A stretch of DNA of 21,006 nucleotides from contig JAKBBE010000042.1 in assembly GCA_021826035.1 (NCBI GenBank), forward strand, positions 1 to 21,006, given 5' to 3'. The notes beneath the pieces were generated by a model. The model was not told the origin of the DNA. It searched no databases and saw only the letters and a list, made by a program, of their open reading frames with translations. This document shows, one piece after another, positions 15,559-21,006 of the stretch (the stretch's first letter is position 1; each line of letters begins with the position of its first letter). The translations under genes were made by a program, and so were the position numbers. The stretch comes from Pseudomonadota bacterium (GTDB taxonomy: Bacteria > Pseudomonadota > Gammaproteobacteria > Steroidobacterales > Steroidobacteraceae).

Positions 15559-16395
15559 TCAGCGCGCCGGACGCAGTCGGTGTCCGTTGATCTGGCCGCG
15601 CAACTGTTCGGTCGCCATGCGCGCCGCGACCGCGAAGTCCTCGCCCCGTGATGCGTAGAGAATTCCGCGCGATGAGCTGATGAGAAGTCCGGTGCCGGCG
15701 GCCGTCTGGCCGCTGCGCACCGCGGCGGCGACATCGCCGCCCTGGGCGCCCACGCCAGGCACCAGCAGCGGCATCTCCCCGACGATGCGGCGCACTTCGG
15801 CGAGTTCCTGCGGGTAGGTGGCGCCGACCACCAAGAGGCAGTTGCCGCGGGTGTTCCAGTGGTGCGCCGCGAGGTCGGCCACCACGTGATAGAGCCGCCG
15901 TCCGCCCGCATCGACGGTGAGATCCTGCAGGTCGCGCGCCCCGGGGTTCGATGTGCGACACAGCACGATCACGCCGCGATCGGCATGGTTGAGAAACGGC
16001 TCGAGCGAGTCGCCGCCGAGGTAGGGATTGACCGTGACCGCATCGGCGCCGTAGCGCTCGAACGCCTCGTTCGCATAGCGCTCGGCGGTATTGCCGACAT
16101 CGCCGCGCTTGGAATCGAGGATCACCGGGATGTCGGGATACGTCTCGTGGATGTACTCGATGGTGCGTTGCAACTGGTCCTCGGCCTCGTAGGCCGCGTA
16201 GTGCGCGAACTGCGGCTTGTAGGCGCAGACCAGATCGGCGGTGGCGTCGATGATCGCCTTGTTGAACTGGAAGATCGGCGAGGCATGCGCGGCGATGTGC
16301 TCCGGAAAGCGTTCGATCTCCGGATCGAGTCCGACGCAGACCAGTGAGTCGTTGCGCGCCCAACTGTCCTGCAGGCGGCTGATGAAGGTGCTCAT
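15559..16395 (-). CDS. pyrF: Orotidine 5'-phosphate decarboxylase, type 2
   Basis: The product is 278 residues. It makes UMP from OMP, the last step of pyrimidine synthesis, in the cytosol. The catalytic cluster Asp94-x-Lys96-x-x-Asp99 sits in [16 protein letters not shown], the signature of the longer type 2 enzymes. Other family features are [13 protein letters not shown] at 19-31, [21 protein letters not shown] at 42-62, and the phosphate loop region [11 protein letters not shown] at 211-221 with SSRGILYA at 241-248. The start at 16395 overlaps the mnmG stop as ATGA (16392-16395) and gives the family N-terminus. The frame is open further upstream only as a shadow of mnmG. The upstream mnmG and downstream binding protein have no metabolic link to it. 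Confidence 0.95.
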   Translation of the reverse strand: MSTFISRLQDSWARNDSLVCVGLDPEIERFPEHIAAHASPIFQFNKAIIDATADLVCAYKPQFAHYAAYEAEDQLQRTIEYIHETYPDIPVILDSKRGDVGNTAERYANEAFERYGADAVTVNPYLGGDSLEPFLNHADRGVIVLCRTSNPGARDLQDLTVDAGGRRLYHVVADLAAHHWNTRGNCLLVVGATYPQELAEVRRIVGEMPLLVPGVGAQGGDVAAAVRSGQTAAGTGLLISSSRGILYASRGEDFAVAARMATEQLRGQINGHRLRPAR

Positions 16396-18314
16396 GCGAC
16401 GCGCGCCCCGGCGGCCAGCGCGCGCTTCTTCAGGTGGACCAGCAGCAGTGTCACGGCCGCCGGCGTCACGCCCGGCAGGCGGCCGGCCTGGCCCAACGTG
16501 GCGGGCCGACCCTCGCTCAGCCGGGCGCGCACCTCGTGCGACAGTCCGCGGACCTCGGCGTAATCGATATCTTCGGGCAAACGGGTCTCCTCGTGGCGGC
16601 GCTGGCGATCGATCTCGTCCTGCTGCCGCTCGATGTAGCCGGCGTACTTGGCGAGCGCCTCGACCTGGGCGGGCAGCTGCGCGAGGATGCGCTCGTCGCG
16701 CTCGGCCTCGCAATCACCTGCCGCCGGTCCGCCGGCGATCTCGATCAGCACCGCGTAGCGCACCTCGGGGCGGCGCAGCAGCTCGAAGGCCGACACATCG
16801 CGGCTCAGCGGTGCGCCCAGCACGCGTTCGCACCACGCGCCATCGAGAGCGTGCGGATGGATGCGCAGGGCCCGCAGCCGACTGACTTCGTGCGCGACGC
16901 GCCGCTGTTTGATTTCGAACATCTGCCAGCGCGCGTCATCGACCAGGCCCAGGCGCCGCCCGATGGGCGTCAGGCGCTCATCGGCGTTGTCTTCGCGCAG
17001 CAGCAATCGGTGCTCGGCTCGGCTGGTGAACATCCGGTACGGTTCGCGCGTGCCGCGGGTCACCAGATCATCGACCAGGACGCCGAGGTAACCCTCGCTG
17101 CGCTGGGGCTGCCAGGGGGACTCTCCGCGGACCGCGAGCGCGGCGTTGATGCCGGCGAGCAACCCCTGCGCGGCGGCCTCCTCGTAGCCGGTGGTGCCAT
17201 TGATCTGCCCGGCGAAATACAGCCCCTGCAGCGGGCGCGTCTCGAGCGAGGGGCGCAGGTCCCGCGGGTCGAAATAGTCGTACTCGATCGCATAGCCGGG
17301 GCGCGTCAGGTGCGCTCGCTCGAAGCCCGGGATGCTGTGCACCAGCGCCACCTGCACATCGAACGGCAGGCTGGTGGAGATGCCGTTGGGGTAGATCTCG
17401 TGCGTGCCCAGGCCTTCCGGCTCGACGAAGATCTGGTGCGCGCTGCGGTCGGCGAAGCGCACCACCTTGTCCTCGATCGAGGGGCAGTAGCGGGGCCCGA
17501 CGCCCTCGATCGCGCCGGTGAACATCGGCGAGCGGTCGGTGGCGGCGCGGATGATGTCGTGCGTCCGTTCAGTGGTGTGCGTGATGTGGCAGGACACCTG
17601 GGGCGGGTGGTCCTGCGGCCGGCCGAGGAAGGAGAACACCGGCAGCGGATCGTCGCTGTCCTGCACGCTCATCGCACCGTAATCGAGCGAACGCCCGTCC
17701 AGGCGCGGCGGGGTGCCGGTCTTCAGCCGCCCGACCCGCAGCGGCAGCTCGCGCAGCCGCGCGGCGAGCCGGTTCGAGGGTGGGTCGCCCGCTCGTCCCC
17801 CCGCGTAGTGGTCGAGCCCGACGTGGATTCGGCCACCGAGAAACGTACCCACGGTCAGCACGATGCGCGGGGCCTCGAACACGATGCCGGTCACGGTCAC
17901 GACACCGCACACCCGATCGCCCTCGACCACCAGGTCGGCCACTTCCTGCTGGAACACCACGAGGTTCTGCTCGGCCTCGAGGATCGAGCGGATCGCCTGC
18001 TTGTACAGCTGCCGGTCGGCCTGCGCCCGGGTGGCGCGTACCGCCGGACCCTTGCTGCTGTTGAGGGTGCGGAACTGGATGCCGGCGCGATCGGCCGCCC
18101 GGCCCATCGCCCCGCCGAGTGCATCGATCTCGCGCACCAGGTGGCCCTTGCCGATGCCCCCGATCGCCGGATTGCAGCTCATCTGTCCGAGCGTTTCGAT
18201 GTTCTGCGTCAGCAGCAGCGTACGTGCGCCCATGCGCGCGGCTGCCAGGGACGCCTCGGTCCCGGCATGGCCGCCGCCGATCACGATGATCTCGAACGGA
18301 GGGGTGAATCGCAT
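16392..18314 (-). CDS. mnmG: tRNA uridine-5-carboxymethylaminomethyl modification enzyme MnmG (GidA)
   Basis: The product is 640 residues, against 629 in E. coli. With MnmE it installs the (carboxymethyl)aminomethyl group at the wobble uridine of several tRNAs, using FAD, NADH and a methylene-folate. Seen in the sequence: the FAD-binding [10 protein letters not shown] at 9-18, the first family signature around Cys47 ([19 protein letters not shown]), [10 protein letters not shown] carrying the second conserved Cys, [20 protein letters not shown], and [20 protein letters not shown] chose the second of two in-frame ATGs: it puts the GGGHAG motif and Cys47 at exactly the E. coli positions, and TACACT then lies six bases upstream. 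ATG 18320 would add two residues. Its usual partners mnmE and rsmG are not adjacent. pyrF overlaps its stop. Confidence 0.96.
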   Translation of the reverse strand: MRFTPPFEIIVIGGGHAGTEASLAAARMGARTLLLTQNIETLGQMSCNPAIGGIGKGHLVREIDALGGAMGRAADRAGIQFRTLNSSKGPAVRATRAQADRQLYKQAIRSILEAEQNLVVFQQEVADLVVEGDRVCGVVTVTGIVFEAPRIVLTVGTFLGGRIHVGLDHYAGGRAGDPPSNRLAARLRELPLRVGRLKTGTPPRLDGRSLDYGAMSVQDSDDPLPVFSFLGRPQDHPPQVSCHITHTTERTHDIIRAATDRSPMFTGAIEGVGPRYCPSIEDKVVRFADRSAHQIFVEPEGLGTHEIYPNGISTSLPFDVQVALVHSIPGFERAHLTRPGYAIEYDYFDPRDLRPSLETRPLQGLYFAGQINGTTGYEEAAAQGLLAGINAALAVRGESPWQPQRSEGYLGVLVDDLVTRGTREPYRMFTSRAEHRLLLREDNADERLTPIGRRLGLVDDARWQMFEIKQRRVAHEVSRLRALRIHPHALDGAWCERVLGAPLSRDVSAFELLRRPEVRYAVLIEIAGGPAAGDCEAERDERILAQLPAQVEALAKYAGYIERQQDEIDRQRRHEETRLPEDIDYAEVRGLSHEVRARLSEGRPATLGQAGRLPGVTPAAVTLLLVHLKKRALAAGARVA

Positions 18315-18320
18315 CCGCAT

Positions 18321-18326
18321 AGTGTA
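18321..18326 (-). promoter_or_regulatory. Possible -10 element of mnmG
   Basis: On the minus strand TACACT is followed by ATGCGG and then ATG at 18314. Six bases separate the hexamer from the preferred start codon, the same as for gloB. The 67-73 bases between mnmG and the divergent hydrolase gene must hold both promoters. No Shine-Dalgarno sequence is seen, which fits a leaderless transcript. Confidence 0.4.
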
Positions 18327-18373
18327 GTGCAGGCCCCGGTACGGCCCAAACGGCGCAGACGCGGCCCTTGCTT

Positions 18374-18379
18374 TATCAT
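18374..18379 (+). promoter_or_regulatory. Possible -10 element of the hydrolase-NatAB operon
   Basis: TATCAT ends eight bases before GTG 18388, with a C-rich spacer that holds no ribosome binding site. Transcription would begin at or next to the start codon. A -35 box is not obvious. The element faces away from the mnmG promoter in the same short divergent region. Confidence 0.4.
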
Positions 18380-18387
18380 CCCCCACC

Positions 18388-19872
18388 GTGAGGCGACCCG
18401 CAGTCCCGATCCTGGCGCTGATGCTGCTCGCGGCGAGTCCCGCCGGCCACGCTGCGCCTGCGCCGCGGCTGCCGCTCGCCCCCTGCGAGCTGCGCTCGAG
18501 CGGCGCGCTGCAGCTGGTCAAAGCCGAGTGTGGCCACCTGGCGGTGGCCGAGAACCCGGCCGATCCGCACGGCCGGCAGATCCGTCTCGCCGTGGCCGTG
18601 GTGAAGGCGGTGAGCACCGTGCCGCGGCCCGATCCGCTGTTCGTTCTGGCCGGTGGCCCGGGGGAGGCCGCCAGCACTTTTTACGCCGGCGTGGCGGGCG
18701 CGTTCGCGTGGATTCATCGTGACCGCGACATCGTGCTCGTCGACCAGCGCGGCACGGGGGGCTCGAACGCTCTGGTCTGCCCACGGCGGCGAGGGGCGGG
18801 GCATGGTGTGCAAGGTCCACCCACGCAAGCGGCGATCGCCGCCGAGACCGAGCGCTGTCTGCGCCACCTGCGCACCCACGCGCACGTGCGTTTTTACACG
18901 ACGGATCTGGCGGTCGGGGACCTCGAGCGGGTGCGTGCCGCGCTCGGCTACCGCCGGATCGATCTGTACGGCTCGTCCTATGGCACCGTGGTCGCGCAGG
19001 AGTATCTGCGCCGCTTCCCGCAGCGGGTGCGCGCCGTGATTCTCGATGGGGTGGTGCCGCCGCAGCTGCCAATCGGCGCCCTCGCGGCCCTCAGCGCACA
19101 ACGGGCGGTGCGGCGGATTCTCGGCGCATGCGCCGCGCAACCGACCTGCCGCGCCCGCTTCGGCCATCCGCTCGCGGACTACCGACGCGTGCGTGCCGCG
19201 CTCGCTGCGCACCCGGTCACGCTCAGCGTGCCGGACCCGACCCGCGGCACCCCGGATCGACTGCGCATGACGGGCTACCAGTTGGGCGAGGTGCTCCGGC
19301 TCGCCAGCTACACCCCGGCCCTCGCAGCGCTGCTGCCGCTCGATCTGCACGCGGCGGCGGCGGGGAACTATGCGCCGCTCGCCGGTCAGTTCCTGCTCAT
19401 CGATCGGCTCTACAGCGGTGCCGTCGCCGCGGGCATGAACAACACCGTGGTCTGCTCCGAGGACGTGCCGTTCTACCGGGTGAGCGCTCGAGAGCGCGCC
19501 GCACTGCGCCGCACCTTTCTCGGCCTCGCGCCGCTGCGGGATCTGGCGACGGTCTGCAAGCTCTGGCCCCGCGGGCCGGTCGCGGCCGATTTTCACGCGC
19601 CCCTGCACTCGAACGTACCGGTGCTGTTGCTCTCGGGCAGCAACGACCCGATCACCCCGCCGCGCTACGCCGCCGAGGCGGCGCGCGGCTATCCGCACAG
19701 CCTCGATCTGGTGGTGCCGGGTTTCGGGCACGGGCAGCTGCTCGATCCGTGCGTCGGTCGACTGATGGCGCGCTTCATCACGCGCGCCTCGGTCAAGGGC
19801 CTGAACACCCGGTGCATCGGCCGGCTGCGCCCGCCGCCGTTCTTTCTGACCTTGAACGGGCCGGGCCCATGA
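18388..19872 (+). CDS. Exported alpha/beta hydrolase, TAP-like peptidase family
   Basis: The product is 494 residues from GTG 18388. This start gives a full signal peptide (MRRP, hydrophobic 6-20, likely cleavage after GHA at 20-22); the next ATG, 18421, would remove most of it. The fold is an alpha/beta hydrolase: oxyanion region [10 protein letters not shown] at 87-96, DQRGTGGS at 119-126, nucleophile Ser197 in GSSYGT, Asp420 in [10 protein letters not shown] and His448 in GFGHG. A cap domain occupies about 225-400, with VCSEDV at 355-360, and the end matches the TAP-like C-terminal domain of prolyl and tripeptidyl aminopeptidases. It would act in the periplasm or outside on short peptides or esters; the substrate is unknown. 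The stop overlaps the ABC ATPase start as ATGA, suggesting a joint task. Confidence 0.87.
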   Translation: MRRPAVPILALMLLAASPAGHAAPAPRLPLAPCELRSSGALQLVKAECGHLAVAENPADPHGRQIRLAVAVVKAVSTVPRPDPLFVLAGGPGEAASTFYAGVAGAFAWIHRDRDIVLVDQRGTGGSNALVCPRRRGAGHGVQGPPTQAAIAAETERCLRHLRTHAHVRFYTTDLAVGDLERVRAALGYRRIDLYGSSYGTVVAQEYLRRFPQRVRAVILDGVVPPQLPIGALAALSAQRAVRRILGACAAQPTCRARFGHPLADYRRVRAALAAHPVTLSVPDPTRGTPDRLRMTGYQLGEVLRLASYTPALAALLPLDLHAAAAGNYAPLAGQFLLIDRLYSGAVAAGMNNTVVCSEDVPFYRVSARERAALRRTFLGLAPLRDLATVCKLWPRGPVAADFHAPLHSNVPVLLLSGSNDPITPPRYAAEAARGYPHSLDLVVPGFGHGQLLDPCVGRLMARFITRASVKGLNTRCIGRLRPPPFFLTLNGPGP

Positions 19873-20606
19873 TCGAGGCGCGCGCGCTGGTGAAGCGCTT
19901 CGGGACGGTGACCGCGGTCGACCGCGTGACGTTGCGCGCCGCCGATGGACGGATCACCGGACTGCTCGGCCCGAACGGCGCCGGCAAGTCGACCACGCTG
20001 CGCATGCTCTACACGGTGCTCACCCCGGACGGTGGCGATGCCTGGGTCGATGGCATCAGCATCCTGACCGATCCTCTGCAGGCACGGCGGCGTATGGGTG
20101 TGCTGCCGCACGGTGCGGGCCTCTACCCGAACCTGACGGCGCGCGAGAACATCGAGTACTTCGGCACCCTGCACGGACTGACCCGCAGCGTGCGCCGCGC
20201 GCGCACTGGGGAACTGATCGAGCGACTGGAGATGCAGTCGTTCGCGGATCGGCTGGCGAAGGGCTTCTCGCAGGGCCAGCGGGTCAAGACCGCGCTCGCC
20301 CGGGCGCTCGTGCACCAGCCGCGCAACGTGCTGCTCGATGAGCCCACCAACGGCCTCGATGTGATGGCGGTGCGCACATTGCGGCGGCTGCTCGCCGAGT
20401 TGCGCGCCGAGGGGCACTGCATTCTCTTCTCCAGCCATGTCATGCAGGAGGTCGCGGCGTTGTGCGATGAGCTCATCATCATCGCCGGCGGTACGGTCAT
20501 CGCGCAGGCCGCGCCGCAGGAGCTGCAGGCGCGCGCCGGGACCGCCTCGCTCGAGGAGGCGTTCGTGCGCCTGACCGGCCTCGGTACGTCGGAGCCGACC
20601 GCATGA
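19869..20606 (+). CDS. natA: ABC exporter ATP-binding protein, NatA-like
   Basis: The product is 245 residues, a single nucleotide-binding domain on the cytosolic face of an ABC-2 exporter. Walker A is GPNGAGKST at 34-42, the signature is FSQGQ at 133-137 (variant of LSGGQ), Walker B is VLLDE at 154-158 followed by the D-loop NGLD, and the switch His190 lies in SSHVM. The Q-loop region reads MGVLPHGAGLYPNLTARENI at 76-95; where many ABC ATPases have Gln there is His81, and the GLYPNLTARENI part resembles NatA of sodium exporters. The start is fixed by overlap with the hydrolase stop (19869-19872). The permease start overlaps its own stop. Sodium as substrate is inferred from family resemblance only. 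Confidence 0.85.
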   Translation: MIEARALVKRFGTVTAVDRVTLRAADGRITGLLGPNGAGKSTTLRMLYTVLTPDGGDAWVDGISILTDPLQARRRMGVLPHGAGLYPNLTARENIEYFGTLHGLTRSVRRARTGELIERLEMQSFADRLAKGFSQGQRVKTALARALVHQPRNVLLDEPTNGLDVMAVRTLRRLLAELRAEGHCILFSSHVMQEVAALCDELIIIAGGTVIAQAAPQELQARAGTASLEEAFVRLTGLGTSEPTA

Positions 20607-21006
20607 GGGCGATCGGGCGCGTCTTTCGCAAAGAGCTTCGCGAGACGTTGCGCGATCGCCGCTCACTGTTCACGACGCTGGTGATTGGGCCGCTGCTGAT
20701 GCCGGCGCTGATCAGCGTGGCGCTCTCGATGGCGATTCGCCACGGCGGCGCACCGGCGAGCCGGCCGATCGCGCTCATGGTGGCCCATGCCGAGCGCGCC
20801 CCGCAGCTGCTGCGCTTCCTGCGTCAGTACCGGGTCCACGTTCGGGCGGTGCAGGCCGATCGCGCCGCGGCGCGCGCGCGGGTCGAGCGCTCGCACGGTC
20901 CGCTGCTGTACGTTCCACGCGACTTCGGCACGCGGCTCGCGGCCGGCAAGCCCGCATCGCTGCGGCTGTATGCCGATGAGTCCGAGCGGGCGGTGCAAAG
21001 CCGCGT
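20603..21006 (+). CDS. natB: ABC-2 type permease, NatB-like (3' end outside window)
   Basis: The first 134 codons are present. The N-terminus, MRAIGRVFRKELRETLRDRR followed by a hydrophobic helix at about 22-45, matches NatB/ABC-2 permeases, in which a short cytosolic K-E-x-R-x-x-x-R-D-R-R segment precedes helix 1. Residues from about 50 form the start of the large extracytoplasmic domain usual between helices 1 and 2. It begins at ATG 20603, overlapping the ATPase stop as ATGA, and should form the membrane channel for that ATPase. The remaining membrane helices lie beyond the window edge, so intactness cannot be judged. Confidence 0.83.
   Translation, partial: MRAIGRVFRKELRETLRDRRSLFTTLVIGPLLMPALISVALSMAIRHGGAPASRPIALMVAHAERAPQLLRFLRQYRVHVRAVQADRAAARARVERSHGPLLYVPRDFGTRLAAGKPASLRLYADESERAVQSR

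Noticed and set aside
14167..15651. 494-codon plus-strand frame opposite the binding protein
   Set aside because: It is antisense to a complete family 5 lipoprotein and runs into pyrF, with no recognisable content.
16434..18722. 762-codon plus-strand frame opposite mnmG
   Set aside because: MnmG is supported by signature motifs along its whole length; the opposite frame is a GC-driven shadow with no family likeness.

Overview
The window is a high-GC, gene-dense stretch of bacterial chromosome, most like a gammaproteobacterium of the Nevskiales/Xanthomonadales sort. The basis is family-level resemblance of MnmG, UvrD, TrkA, TrkH and GloB, plus outer-membrane-type lipoproteins; no rRNA or other taxonomic marker is present, so this is an inference. 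I see no tRNA, rRNA, CRISPR array, insertion sequence or phage gene.

Layout. (1) 1-6917, plus strand, alpha-glucan use: the last 76 codons of a probable GH31 alpha-glucosidase, then an 887-base gap with no supportable gene, then three genes joined by 4-base overlaps: a GH13 amylase/neopullulanase-like lipoprotein, an exported six-hairpin glycosidase and a GPH/SUT-type sugar permease. Together they would cut starch or maltodextrin outside the cytoplasm and import the products. (2) 6972-13901, plus strand: glyoxalase II (gloB), DNA helicase II (uvrD) and the potassium uptake pair trkA-trkH. (3) 13930-18314, minus strand: mnmG, pyrF and a lone peptide-binding lipoprotein, tightly spaced. (4) 18388-21006, plus strand: an exported TAP-like alpha/beta hydrolase overlapping a NatA/NatB-type ABC exporter, the permease being cut by the window end.

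The most notable item is a 358-residue in-frame intein (8529-9602) inside helicase motif III of UvrD. Its splicing blocks are intact, it is visibly poorer in GC than the host gene, and it carries an insert that lacks a LAGLIDADG motif but has a residue pattern reminiscent of GIY-YIG nucleases. That nuclease assignment is a hypothesis.

Two organisational habits recur. Neighbouring genes are often joined by NTGA stop/start overlaps (six cases). Four transcription units (gloB, uvrD, mnmG, the hydrolase) have a TAnnnT hexamer ending 6-9 bases before the start codon, which suggests leaderless or nearly leaderless mRNAs. The same rule fixes the starts of gloB and mnmG.
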